DNA from: Bacteroidia bacterium | GTDB lineage: Bacteria; Bacteroidota; Bacteroidia; Chitinophagales; Chitinophagaceae | Direction: 5' to 3' | Assembly: GCA_030429205.1 (NCBI GenBank) | Contig: JAUICZ010000001.1 | Coordinates: forward strand, 1,850,806 to 1,914,805 | DNA length: 64,000 nucleotides | Shown here: piece after piece, positions 32,341 to 41,336 of the stretch | Layout: the number at the start of each line of letters is the position of its first letter | How positions within the stretch are numbered: position 1 is the first letter of the stretch | Notes under the pieces: model-generated | Told to the model about the DNA's origin: nothing | Seen by the model: the letters and a program-made list of their open reading frames with translations, nothing else | Databases searched by the model: none | Translations under genes and position numbers: made by a program

Positions 32341-35109
32341 TTACACTACTACATTGATCATCTTATTGGGTACATAAATGAATTTACGAACAGTTTTGCC
32401 TTCTATCCATTTTTGTACTACCTCATTAGCCAATACCTGCTTTTCAATTTCAGCCTTGTCCATATCTAATGGAAACTCCATTTGTGTACGTGCTTTACCG
32501 TTGATAGCTACAGGGTAAGTCTTGCTGTTTTCTACCAGGTATTTATCGTCATGCTGCGGGTAAGCGGCATCTACTACGCTGGTATCGTGCCCGAAACCGT
32601 GCCACAACTCTTCTGCAAAGTGTGGTGCAAAAGGAGCGATCAATATAGCGAGTGGTTCCAGTATTTCTTTTTTATGGCAGTTCATGCCAGATAGCTCGTT
32701 CACACATATCATGAATTGGCTGACAGATGTATTGAAAGAGAACTGCTCTATATCGTTGTTTATTTTCTTAATGGTTTGGTGCAATACCTTAAGCTCTGCA
32801 TCCGTTGCCTTTTCATCGGTTACTATCCAGCCATTATCGTCGTTATACAGGCGCCACATCTTCTTTAAGAAACGATGTACCCCTTCAATGCCTTTAGTGT
32901 CCCAAGGCTTGCTCACGTCAATCGGCCCCAAGAACATCTCATACATACGGAAAGTATCTGCACCGTATTGAGTAACAATGTCGTCAGGGTTCACCACATT
33001 GAACCACCGCTTAGACATTTTCTCAATCTCGCTACCGCAGATGTATTTGCCATCTTCTAAAATAAACTCAGCATCTGCATATTCAGGACGCCATTTTTTG
33101 AATGCATCAATGTCCAGCTCCAGCCCGTTTACAATGTTTACATCAACATGTAATGCTTCTGTTTTATGCTCTTTTCTTAAACCAGCAGATACGAATTTGT
33201 TTGTACCAGATATACGGTAAACCAACCTCGAGCTACCCTGTATCATACCTTGGTTGATGAGCTTTTTAAATGGCTCGTCAAAACCAATATGCCCCAAGTC
33301 GTGCAATGCTTTAGTCCACATACGGCTGTATAGCAAATGCCCTACAGCGTGCTCAGTACCACCAATATATATATCTACACTCTGCCAGTAGTCGGTCGCT
33401 TTTCTGTCTGCAAAAGTCTCTTCGTTGTGCGGATCCATATAGCGTAAGAAGTACCAGCTACTACCTGCATAGCCCGGCATGGTGTTGGTCTCGCGCTTGC
33501 CGTTAGGTGTGTTCACCCAGTCTTCTATATTCGCTAATGGTCCTTGCCCTTCAGGTCCGGGTTTGTAGCTATCTACATGCGGTAGCTCAACAGGCAGTTC
33601 ATCACTGCCCAGCTCGTCTGTAGCATAAGGTAGTCCGTCTTTGTATATCACAGGGAACGGCTCTCCCCAATAACGCTGGCGGCTAAAGCCCGCATCGCGT
33701 AGTTTATAATTCACTTTAGCATGGCCAATGCCTTTTGCTACAATAGCATCAATAGCCGCAGGTATGGCTTCGCTTACGTTTTTACCGCTTAAGAAGTCGC
33801 TATTCTCTATCGTGCCACCTTTATCGCTGAATGCTTCTTCTCCGTTATACTGATCGCCATATATATTGGTGATCGGCAGCTCGAAGTGTTTAGCAAAAGC
33901 ATGGTCGCGCTCATCACCGCAAGGTACCGCCATGATAGCGCCTGTACCATAACCAGCCAGTACATATTCTGATACCCATACAGGCACATCTTTACCTGTG
34001 AACGGATGTGTTACATACGAACCTGTAAAAGCACCTGTTATCTGCTTTACCTCCGTTATACGCTCACGCTCACTACGGCTTTGTACGTACTCTTTGTATT
34101 TTTCTACTTCAGCTTTTTGCGCATCGGTAGTGATATCATTTACAAGATCGTGCTCGGGTGCTACTACCATGAAGTCTACACCGAATATCGTATCGGGGCG
34201 GGTAGTGAACACTTTTATCTGTGCATTGCTGTCTTTTACATTAAATGTTACCTCGGCCCCTGTGCTTTTCCCTATCCAGTTGCGTTGCATTTCTTTCATT
34301 GCATCTGTCCAGTCCAGCTTGTCCAGGCTGCTCAACAAACGGTCTGCATATTCTGTAATGCGTAAGAACCACTGGTTCATGCGCTTTTTCACTACAGGAT
34401 GTCCGCCACGTTCAGATACGCCATTTACGACCTCATCGTTTGCCAATACAGTACCCAATGCCTCGCACCACCATACTTCTGCATGGCTTAGGTAGGCCAG
34501 GCGGTATTGCATCAATATATCGCGTTGTGCTTTTTCGTCTTTGGCTTTCCACTCCTCTGCGGTAAAGTTCAATGTATCATCTTCAGGGCTTGGGTGGTTA
34601 GCATTACCCTCCGCTTCAAATATGCTGGTCAGCTCGCTTATAGGTTTTGCCTTTTGTGCAGCCCTGTCGTACCAGCTATGGAATAACTGAAGGAATATCC
34701 ACTGTGTCCATTTGTAATACTTCGCGTCGCTGGTGCGTACCTCACGGCTCCAATCGTAACAAAAGCCGATATTGTCCAGCTGTTGGCGATAGCGCTTGAT
34801 GTTTTGCTCGGTAGTTACAGCAGGGTGTTGCCCTGTTTCCAATGCATATTGCTCTGCAGGCAGCCCGAAAGCATCGTAACCCATTGGGTGCAATACATTA
34901 TAACCACGATGGCGTTTGTAGCGAGCCAGGATGTCTGAGGCGATATAGCCCAGCGGATGTCCTACATGCAGCCCCGCACCACTCGGGTAAGGGAACATGT
35001 CTAATACATAGTATTTAGGCTTGTCGCTGTTGTTGCTAACCTTGTAAACCTCTTTGTCTTTCCAGTATTGTTGCCACTTTTGCTCAATATCGCGGTGCGC
35101 GTATTCCAT
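32341..35109 (-). CDS. leuS: Leucyl-tRNA synthetase
   Basis: Start at ATG 35109 (MEYAHRDIEQKW); an in-frame extension to 35163 is not conserved in type. The 922-residue class I synthetase has the HIGH-like motif in GLHVGHPLGY, an editing CP1 domain with TTRPDTIFGVDFMVVAPEH, a Bacteroidota-type insertion before the KMSKS motif (KMSKR near residue 698, in EIEKMSKRWFNVVNP), and the anticodon-binding and C-terminal domains. Charges tRNA-Leu. Monocistronic, ended by the hairpin at 32286-32315. Confidence 0.98.
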   Translation of the reverse strand: MEYAHRDIEQKWQQYWKDKEVYKVSNNSDKPKYYVLDMFPYPSGAGLHVGHPLGYIASDILARYKRHRGYNVLHPMGYDAFGLPAEQYALETGQHPAVTTEQNIKRYRQQLDNIGFCYDWSREVRTSDAKYYKWTQWIFLQLFHSWYDRAAQKAKPISELTSIFEAEGNANHPSPEDDTLNFTAEEWKAKDEKAQRDILMQYRLAYLSHAEVWWCEALGTVLANDEVVNGVSERGGHPVVKKRMNQWFLRITEYADRLLSSLDKLDWTDAMKEMQRNWIGKSTGAEVTFNVKDSNAQIKVFTTRPDTIFGVDFMVVAPEHDLVNDITTDAQKAEVEKYKEYVQSRSERERITEVKQITGAFTGSYVTHPFTGKDVPVWVSEYVLAGYGTGAIMAVPCGDERDHAFAKHFELPITNIYGDQYNGEEAFSDKGGTIENSDFLSGKNVSEAIPAAIDAIVAKGIGHAKVNYKLRDAGFSRQRYWGEPFPVIYKDGLPYATDELGSDELPVELPHVDSYKPGPEGQGPLANIEDWVNTPNGKRETNTMPGYAGSSWYFLRYMDPHNEETFADRKATDYWQSVDIYIGGTEHAVGHLLYSRMWTKALHDLGHIGFDEPFKKLINQGMIQGSSRLVYRISGTNKFVSAGLRKEHKTEALHVDVNIVNGLELDIDAFKKWRPEYADAEFILEDGKYICGSEIEKMSKRWFNVVNPDDIVTQYGADTFRMYEMFLGPIDVSKPWDTKGIEGVHRFLKKMWRLYNDDNGWIVTDEKATDAELKVLHQTIKKINNDIEQFSFNTSVSQFMICVNELSGMNCHKKEILEPLAILIAPFAPHFAEELWHGFGHDTSVVDAAYPQHDDKYLVENSKTYPVAINGKARTQMEFPLDMDKAEIEKQVLANEVVQKWIEGKTVRKFIYVPNKMINVVV

Positions 35110-35190
35110 GTTATCTCGTTCTGTATTGTATAATGGACGGCAAAAATACAAAACGGATGGCAATAAGCTGAAGACCTTGCATTAACTAAC

Positions 35191-35213
35191 AAAGGAGCTC
35201 TTAGAGCTCCTTT
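35191..35213. terminator. Terminator hairpin downstream of 35239
   Basis: AAAGGAGCTC pairs perfectly with GAGCTCCTTT around a three-base loop, 26 bases past the minus-strand stop at 35239. Confidence 0.75.
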
Positions 35214-35238
35214 CAATATGTTGATGATAATATCTTCA

Positions 35239-35757
35239 TTATTTCAATTCAATCACTTCTACACCCCTGTAATAGTACTTAGGCGGGTCGTAGTTGAAGA
35301 AGAATTTAACCGTACCTGTAGTGGTGGCATATTCTTTTTTAGAACCGAACATGCCTTTCTTGCTGATATCTATCGGCATGACCCATATGGTACATTCTTT
35401 CGAGTCGAGGTTGAAAGCACTGATATGGAAAATAGCAGCATCGTTTTTCTTCACATCTTCTGTTATTTCTTTCAGGTTGCTGTCTACATCCACATATTTA
35501 AAAGTGATGCCATTGGCGGTATCAGGTACTTTTTGCAGATAATTCTTTTTTACAATGTAGATGGTTTTAGTATTCTCGGTTACACGTCCGTCGGCAACTG
35601 CCTTCAATTCGCCGTTGTCACCTTTTGCCAGTTGGTTCAATACAAAGCCCTGGCAATCGCTGATGAGCCAGCCTTCCCATTTTAAACTATCGGTTTCTTT
35701 TTCCTGTGCTGTTGCTATAAACGGTATAAACGCTAATAATAATAACCACTTTTTCAT
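35239..35757 (-). CDS. Hypothetical secreted protein, 172 aa
   Basis: A signal peptide of 17 residues (FIATAQ) precedes a mixed alpha/beta mature protein with one Cys pair (SDCQGF, KECTIW) and a C-terminal strand region (TTGTVKFFFNYDPPKYYY). No membrane helix or lipobox, so periplasmic or outer-membrane associated. I do not recognise a family with confidence. Divergent from the FAD oxidoreductase with a 36-base gap. Confidence 0.8.
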   Translation of the reverse strand: MKKWLLLLAFIPFIATAQEKETDSLKWEGWLISDCQGFVLNQLAKGDNGELKAVADGRVTENTKTIYIVKKNYLQKVPDTANGITFKYVDVDSNLKEITEDVKKNDAAIFHISAFNLDSKECTIWVMPIDISKKGMFGSKKEYATTTGTVKFFFNYDPPKYYYRGVEVIELK

Positions 35758-35793
35758 GCTACCAATTTAACACAAGATTTTTACTTTGCAGGT

Positions 35794-36927
35794 ATGTTCA
35801 GCTATTGGGAGCGACAAAGTTTTGTTAACTACGATCATATTATCATCGGTTCGGGCATAGTAGGGCTTAGCACAGCTGTTGAATTAAAGCAGCGCTTCCC
35901 GACAGCATCGGTATTGGTGGTAGAGCGTGGTATACTGCCAACGGGTGCCAGTACAAAAAATGCAGGTTTTGCCTGTATGGGCAGTGTTACAGAGCTTTTG
36001 GACGATCTGGAGACAATGTCGGAAGAGGAAGTGGTACAACTGTTTGAGCGACGTAAGAAGGGGCTGGAATTACTCAGAGAAAGGCTGGGTGATGATACTA
36101 TCGGTTATAAAACCAACGGTAGTCATGAGCTGATCAGCGAGACCGAAATTAATGCTATTGAAAAAATAGAATACCTCAATCAGCTTTTACTGCCTGTTAA
36201 TAAAAAAGACTCATTCAGGCTGTGTAACGAACGTATAGATAGTTACGGCTTCAACAAAACGCACATAAAAGCACTCATAGAAAATACCTGCGAAGGAGAG
36301 TTGCACACCGGTAAAATGATGCATGCATTAATGAGTTACGCAACGCAACTGGGTGTAGAGATCAAAACGGGAGTAACGGTAAAAGAGTTCAACGAAGAAG
36401 CCGATAAGGTAGTTGTGCAATTGAAAAACTCCTTAGTAGATGAGGTGCTGCCTTTTACCTGTAAGCAACTATTTGTTTGTACCAATGCGTTTACGAAACA
36501 GCTACTGCCCAATGAAGAGATCATGCAGGGCAGAGGACAGGTATTAGTAACAGAACCTATTGAGGGTTTAAAACTCAAAGGTGTGTTTCATATGGATAAG
36601 GGCTATTATTACTTCAGGGAAATAGAGGGAAGAGTAATGATAGGCGGTGGGCGTAACGAGGCTATCCAAAAAGAAACAACAAGTAAGCTGGGCATTACAG
36701 ATACCATTCAAAACAAACTGGAAGAAAAGCTGCGTGATATTATACTACCTGGTATTGATTATACTGTAGCCCAACGCTGGGCAGGCATTATGGCTTTTGG
36801 TGCAGACAAACAGCCTTTAGTAAAGCAAGTATCCGATAGGGTGTACGGTGCTTTTCGCCTTGGTGGTATGGGGGTAGCTATGGGTAGCTATGTTGCTAAA
36901 GAGCTGGTAACCCCTATCCCTCGTTAA
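35794..36927 (+). CDS. FAD-dependent oxidoreductase, DAO (glycine/D-amino-acid oxidase-like) family
   Basis: The 377-residue protein has the Rossmann dinucleotide motif IIIGSGIVGLSTAVEL at about 16-31 and the following VVERG Glu. ASTKNAGFACMG lies where DAO enzymes bind the flavin. A C-terminal GAFRLGGMGVAMGS contacts FAD. It oxidises an amino acid or hydroxy acid; the substrate is not clear. No membrane or export signal. Its last 14 bases overlap the convergent maf gene. Confidence 0.9.
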   Translation: MFSYWERQSFVNYDHIIIGSGIVGLSTAVELKQRFPTASVLVVERGILPTGASTKNAGFACMGSVTELLDDLETMSEEEVVQLFERRKKGLELLRERLGDDTIGYKTNGSHELISETEINAIEKIEYLNQLLLPVNKKDSFRLCNERIDSYGFNKTHIKALIENTCEGELHTGKMMHALMSYATQLGVEIKTGVTVKEFNEEADKVVVQLKNSLVDEVLPFTCKQLFVCTNAFTKQLLPNEEIMQGRGQVLVTEPIEGLKLKGVFHMDKGYYYFREIEGRVMIGGGRNEAIQKETTSKLGITDTIQNKLEEKLRDIILPGIDYTVAQRWAGIMAFGADKQPLVKQVSDRVYGAFRLGGMGVAMGSYVAKELVTPIPR

Positions 36928-37492
36928 AGAATCTGCCTTCTAATGTTTTTACCACTTTACCTACAGGTAGCCCTACTACGTTATAATAATCGCCTTTTAT
37001 TTTTTTAACACCCACAATGCCTATCCATTCTTGTATGGCATACCCGCCTGCTTTATCATAAGGCTCATACTTGGTAATGTAGTGGTCGATTTGTTCGTTG
37101 GTCAGTTTCCTGAAGGTAACTTCTGTAGTAACAGAAAAGCTCACTAATAGCTCGCCCCTTTGCATACAAACCCCGCTTACCACAATATGTGTTTGCCCGG
37201 ACAGGTTCTTAAGCATAGTAAAAGCATCATCCTTGTCAATAGGCTTGCCTAAAATTCTGCCGTTTAATATCACCACAGTATCTGCCGCAATGATAATGGC
37301 ATCTGCTATATCATTCTTTTTAGCAATGGCTTTTGCTTTTTGTTTGGCCAGATATTCAGGCACCAGAGATGCAGGCATATCTCCCGGGTAAGTTTCATCA
37401 ATATCAGCAGATATGATGTCGAATTTTACTTCTGCCTGTTCCAGTAATTCTTTTCTTCTTGGCGATTGAGAGGCCAGTATGATCTTATCCAT
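36914..37492 (-). CDS. maf: Maf-like nucleotide pyrophosphatase
   Basis: Start chosen at ATG 37492 (MDKIILASQSPRRKELL), the classic N-terminus, rather than 37525. The 192-residue product has the substrate-binding SQSPRR, AADTVVILNGRILGKP and YEPYDKAGGYAIQE motifs. Maf proteins hydrolyse non-canonical or excess nucleoside triphosphates; the Thr/Gly pattern does not settle whether dTTP/UTP or m7GTP is preferred. It overlaps the upstream prenyltransferase gene by eight bases and shares its operon with pyrE. Confidence 0.94.
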   Translation of the reverse strand: MDKIILASQSPRRKELLEQAEVKFDIISADIDETYPGDMPASLVPEYLAKQKAKAIAKKNDIADAIIIAADTVVILNGRILGKPIDKDDAFTMLKNLSGQTHIVVSGVCMQRGELLVSFSVTTEVTFRKLTNEQIDHYITKYEPYDKAGGYAIQEWIGIVGVKKIKGDYYNVVGLPVGKVVKTLEGRFFNEG

Positions 37493-38435
37493 TGGTTTGA
37501 AAATAATATATAACAAGTGATACAATACCCAGTACCATAATGATCTTCAATCCACGACTAGCTTTACCATAGTGTTTAGTGGTAGCTTGTTGCGGTAGTT
37601 TATACATCCATACAATAATGGGCAAAGCTAAACCTACTATTGTGTAGATGCCCAGCACATACCATTCTTCCTTCAGTAGTTTAAACGCTCCAAATATCAG
37701 CGGAATGACGGTAAGTGTTCCTAACGCCTGTGTAAAGCGTGCACTCTTTAACAAACCCCATTTAATAGGCATGGTTACACAACCCTGTTCTGCATCGCCT
37801 TTAAAATCTTCCATGTCTTTTACTATCTCGCGCATCCAGGTGAGCATAAAAGCAAAGTATACATAAGTGCCTAATACCCAAACAGGGTTAGGTATCAGTA
37901 CATCGTTGGCATATATAAAAAAGTCTTCGAACAGGTAGTAGCGTATGGCATTTTCGTAGAGCATTAATGTAGCAATAGTTAATGCAGTAAGTACAGATAC
38001 TACCACATTACCGATCATAAATGCCCTTTTAAAAGTGGTAGAGTAAAACCACAACAAAGCGGTACAGGCTAACTGTATAGCGATAAAACTATAATGCCCT
38101 GCACGCCCGGCAACAACTAATGCCAGTACAATACCCGTTAGGTTGAGTATAGTGTGTACTACAATAGCCAGTTTCATTGGGATGCGTTTTTCCAGTACCA
38201 GTTTATTGGGTCTGTTAATGGCATCGATCTTTACATCAAAATAATCGTTGATGATGTAGCCGGCAGCAGCAATTAAAACGGTAGAAACAGACAGCAGTAA
38301 AAAGCTGTTCCGCATTAAAGACAATGGCTCGGGAGAATAATGGCGCATAGGCAGTATCACACAGCCCCAAGCAAAGAGTTGCGTCAAAAAAACTATGATG
38401 AGGTTTTGCCAACGTATCAGCTTTAACCAAGCCAT
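37485..38435 (-). CDS. UbiA-family prenyltransferase
   Basis: A 316-residue polytopic protein with about eight helices and the two Asp-rich motifs of the family: NDYFDVKIDAINRPNK at about 63-78 and KDMEDFKGDAEQG near 206-218. These bind Mg and prenyl diphosphate. Bacteroidota enzymes of this size are often annotated as geranylgeranylglycerol-phosphate geranylgeranyltransferase, but menaquinone or other prenyl acceptors are possible. It starts eight bases after pyrE and overlaps maf. Confidence 0.88.
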   Translation of the reverse strand: MAWLKLIRWQNLIIVFLTQLFAWGCVILPMRHYSPEPLSLMRNSFLLLSVSTVLIAAAGYIINDYFDVKIDAINRPNKLVLEKRIPMKLAIVVHTILNLTGIVLALVVAGRAGHYSFIAIQLACTALLWFYSTTFKRAFMIGNVVVSVLTALTIATLMLYENAIRYYLFEDFFIYANDVLIPNPVWVLGTYVYFAFMLTWMREIVKDMEDFKGDAEQGCVTMPIKWGLLKSARFTQALGTLTVIPLIFGAFKLLKEEWYVLGIYTIVGLALPIIVWMYKLPQQATTKHYGKASRGLKIIMVLGIVSLVIYYFQTNG

Positions 38436-38443
38436 GTTACATA

Positions 38444-39073
38444 TTATTTACCCCAGGTATCCGGGCTCTTACGCCATTCTTCGAGCGATGTTTTTTGCTC
38501 GGCTGTTATCAGGTTCTGCTCTTCACATACTTCCATCAAGGCAGAATAATTACTGATGGTATGCAACGGTACATTCGCACTTTCCATAGCTTTTGCAGAC
38601 GCATCAAAACCGTAGGTGAACAAAGCACACATACCTATTACATCTCCACCTGCTGTACGTATGGCATCTACTGCCTCCAAACTGCTCTTTCCGGTAGATA
38701 CAAGATCTTCTATCACCACCACTTTCTGTCCTTCCTGCAAAACACCCTCTATCTGGTTACCCATACCATGCGCTTTCGGTTTGCTGCGAACGTATATAAA
38801 CGGCAGCTTCAGCAGATCTGCGGCCATAGTACCATGCGGTATACCCGCAGTAGCCACACCCGCGATCACGTCCGCATCGTTAAAATGCTCTAACACCATA
38901 TTGGCCAGCTCGCTTTTTACAAAATCGCGAACATAAGGGTAAGATAATACTTTACGATTATCGCAATATACCGGAGAGTGCCACCCCGAAGCCCATTGAT
39001 ATGGGTCTTGCGGGTTGATTTGCAAAGCTTTAATTTGCATCAGTTTTTCGGCGAAATGTTTTGCTGTACTCAT
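38444..39073 (-). CDS. pyrE: Orotate phosphoribosyltransferase
   Basis: Start at ATG 39073 (MSTAKHFAEKL); the open frame to 39205 crosses the divergent promoter region. The 209-residue enzyme has the PRPP-binding motif VVVIEDLVSTGKS at about 118-130, an upstream SKPKAHGMGNQIEG loop and IAGVATAGIPHG. It converts orotate and PRPP to OMP. First gene of pyrE-ubiA-maf and divergent from the Nudix gene by 46 bases. Confidence 0.95.
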   Translation of the reverse strand: MSTAKHFAEKLMQIKALQINPQDPYQWASGWHSPVYCDNRKVLSYPYVRDFVKSELANMVLEHFNDADVIAGVATAGIPHGTMAADLLKLPFIYVRSKPKAHGMGNQIEGVLQEGQKVVVIEDLVSTGKSSLEAVDAIRTAGGDVIGMCALFTYGFDASAKAMESANVPLHTISNYSALMEVCEEQNLITAEQKTSLEEWRKSPDTWGK

Positions 39074-39119
39074 ATGCGGCTCAAACCTACGCCAAATAGA
39101 TAATTTTACAAACCTGTGC

Positions 39120-39755
39120 ATGAATTTTGCTCGAAAGATATATATCAACGACAAGCCGCTGGTGTTAACAACCAACGCGGATAAGTATATAAAGAAAAAC
39201 CCCATAGCAGCGGGTTACATCAGATTTGAAGGGGCTTTCCCCCGCAGTTTCAGGCTGTCTATGGAGCACCTGAATAAGCGAAGCTCGCTGGGAGCTATCA
39301 TAGAAGATTTTTCTAAACATAATTTATTAGAAGAGTTGCACGCCATTTTCAAGCCCATAGATGCAGGCGGTGGTGTTGTAGTCAACGAAAATGGAGATGT
39401 GCTGATGATCTTCCGCAGGGGAAAGTGGGACTTGCCCAAGGGTAAGCTGGATGACGGGGAAGAGATTGATGAGTGTGCTTTAAGAGAAGTGAGCGAGGAA
39501 ACAGGCTTAAAAAAGCTAAAGCTGGGTGATAAAATATGTGATACCTACCATGTCTATTCTCAGAAGAAGAAGAATCTACTAAAACGAACAGCATGGTATA
39601 AGATGAAAGGCTCCGCAAAAGAAAAACCCAAGCCACAGGCAGAGGAAAATATAATAGAAGCTAAATGGGTACCGCAAGATGAGTTAGCACCTCTTGTATT
39701 CAAATCGTACGAAGCCATTAAGCAGGTGATGCTAGAAGCAGGAGTGGAGTGGTAA
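39120..39755 (+). CDS. Nudix hydrolase, 211 aa
   Basis: Start taken at ATG 39120, which leaves the pyrE start untouched. The Nudix box at residues 108-130 is complete (G-x5-E-x7-REV-x-EE-x-GL: G108, E114, R122, E123, E126, E127, G129). Preceding KWDLPKG is typical. The first 70 residues form an extra N-terminal region that I do not recognise. It hydrolyses a nucleoside diphosphate linked to another group; substrate unknown. Confidence 0.9.
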   Translation: MNFARKIYINDKPLVLTTNADKYIKKNPIAAGYIRFEGAFPRSFRLSMEHLNKRSSLGAIIEDFSKHNLLEELHAIFKPIDAGGGVVVNENGDVLMIFRRGKWDLPKGKLDDGEEIDECALREVSEETGLKKLKLGDKICDTYHVYSQKKKNLLKRTAWYKMKGSAKEKPKPQAEENIIEAKWVPQDELAPLVFKSYEAIKQVMLEAGVEW

Positions 39756-39757
39756 AA

Positions 39758-39780
39758 AAAAGAGGGCAAAGCCCCCTTTT
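39758..39780. terminator. Terminator between the Nudix gene and the serine hydrolase
   Basis: AAAAGAGGGC and GCCCCCTTTT pair with one mismatch around AAA. It follows the Nudix stop and ends just before the convergent stop at 39781. Confidence 0.7.
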
Positions 39781-41157
39781 CTATTTTACTACTTGTATTT
39801 TTTGTCGGTACATTGGCTGCCCTTCGTGTAAAACGGTGAGCATGTATAAGCCGTTGCTCATTGCATGGGTACTAATGGTGTTTTCCCCTTTATTAAGTGT
39901 TTGATTCAGTACTGTCTTTCCTGTTATATCGTGTATTAGTGCGGCGGCGTTTTGCTCCTCAACAGAAATGTGCAATTGATTTGAAACAGGGTTGGGGTAT
40001 ACTTTTATATCATTTTTAGCGTATGCTAAATGGTTGACATCAGTATACTGTATGGTTACTTTATGCAGTGCCGCAATCACTATGTATTGTAGCATATTAT
40101 TATTAATGCTATCCTGATTGGTTAATACGGTAATGCTTACCCCAGATGTTTTATCATGTATGTTATCATTAATAAAGCCAAATCCCGTACCTCCGTGCGA
40201 TACAACAGGTCTGTTGTTAAACTTTGCAAGAGTGAAAATTCCTAAACCATATCCTTGCCCGCCGGCACCTGTGGGAACAGTTGTTTGCAGTTCATTCATA
40301 GAGCTGCTGTTTAACATTTGCCCGTTCATTAATTTGTCCCAGAAGTAAGCATTGTCTTTGGCTGTGGCCATGTATCCTCCTGCTGAGCTGGCTAAACTTA
40401 GAAAAGCGTTGTGCGAGTAACCATGCGTCGCGATCATGTCTTCCAGATAATTGCCTGAGGTGTTTAATACATTAGACCATGCATGTGGGATAGTGCCTGT
40501 TGGCGTTTCCTGCGGGTATAGGAATGTCTTGTCTAAACCACTTGGTGTTAATATAAGGTCTCTCAACGATTGATGAACAGATTTACCTGTAATACTTCTG
40601 ATGATGAGCCCTGCTACTGTAAAGTTGGTGTTACAATAGTTCCAGCTGCCACCCGGTTGTGCTAGCGGAGCTTTTACTAGGTTCAGTGTAGTGTCTATCG
40701 GCCAAACCTTGGTGTAGTCGTTACCAATGTAGTAGTTCATGTCCGGGTTGTCTGTGAAACTGTATAACCCGCTGGTGTGGTTCAGTAACTGTCTAACGGT
40801 AATATTACCCGGTATATTAGGGTGTTGTACCCAAGTGCCAACAGTGTCATCCAGGCTAAGTTTGCCTTGCTCCTGTAACTTTAGTAATGCAACAGCAGTA
40901 TAAGTTTTAGTATTACTGCCCAGACCCATAAACATATCTGTAGTTATAGGTACGTTATTATGGGAAACACCCCATGCTCGCTCCCATACACCCTCGTTAG
41001 GAACAACGATAGAAGCAGTAGCCCCTTTAATATTCAACTGGTTACATACGCTGTCAAAAACTTCATTCAACCTTTTATTATAAACATAGTTTAACTGGGC
41101 TGATGAGCTGAAGCTGAAACAAAAACTTATTAAGCAAAGAATAATGGTCTTTTTCAT
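39781..41157 (-). CDS. Secreted serine hydrolase (class C beta-lactamase fold) with T9SS sorting domain
   Basis: Start at ATG 41157. Signal peptide of 20 residues (SSSAQ). The catalytic set of the fold is complete: Ser81-Asn-Thr-Lys84 (SxxK), Tyr174-Cys-Asn176 (YxN) and His321-Gly-Gly323. Such enzymes are D-Ala-D-Ala carboxypeptidases, esterases or aminopeptidases; a true beta-lactamase is not implied. The last 75 residues form a type A sorting domain (VYPNPVSNQLHISV; GKTVLNQTL; SNGLYMLTV), so the enzyme is sent out of the cell. Confidence 0.92.
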   Translation of the reverse strand: MKKTIILCLISFCFSFSSSAQLNYVYNKRLNEVFDSVCNQLNIKGATASIVVPNEGVWERAWGVSHNNVPITTDMFMGLGSNTKTYTAVALLKLQEQGKLSLDDTVGTWVQHPNIPGNITVRQLLNHTSGLYSFTDNPDMNYYIGNDYTKVWPIDTTLNLVKAPLAQPGGSWNYCNTNFTVAGLIIRSITGKSVHQSLRDLILTPSGLDKTFLYPQETPTGTIPHAWSNVLNTSGNYLEDMIATHGYSHNAFLSLASSAGGYMATAKDNAYFWDKLMNGQMLNSSSMNELQTTVPTGAGGQGYGLGIFTLAKFNNRPVVSHGGTGFGFINDNIHDKTSGVSITVLTNQDSINNNMLQYIVIAALHKVTIQYTDVNHLAYAKNDIKVYPNPVSNQLHISVEEQNAAALIHDITGKTVLNQTLNKGENTISTHAMSNGLYMLTVLHEGQPMYRQKIQVVK

Positions 41158-41336
41158 AACGTTTAATTTATTGATGACACAAAACAACCAATGCCGCGCA
41201 CGTATTTAAAATATATTCGACGAACTATGCGTTTTTATCGATGAACTTGTAAGTGTTGTTTCGTCGAAGAAAATCTGGTTTTTGTCGATTAGTCTAAATA
41301 TTCTTTACCCTAATTAGTTTCTTTGTTTATTGAATC

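Noticed and set aside
34006-34495. Long frames antisense to leuS
   Set aside because: They mirror the conserved synthetase and have no start signals or recognisable protein features.
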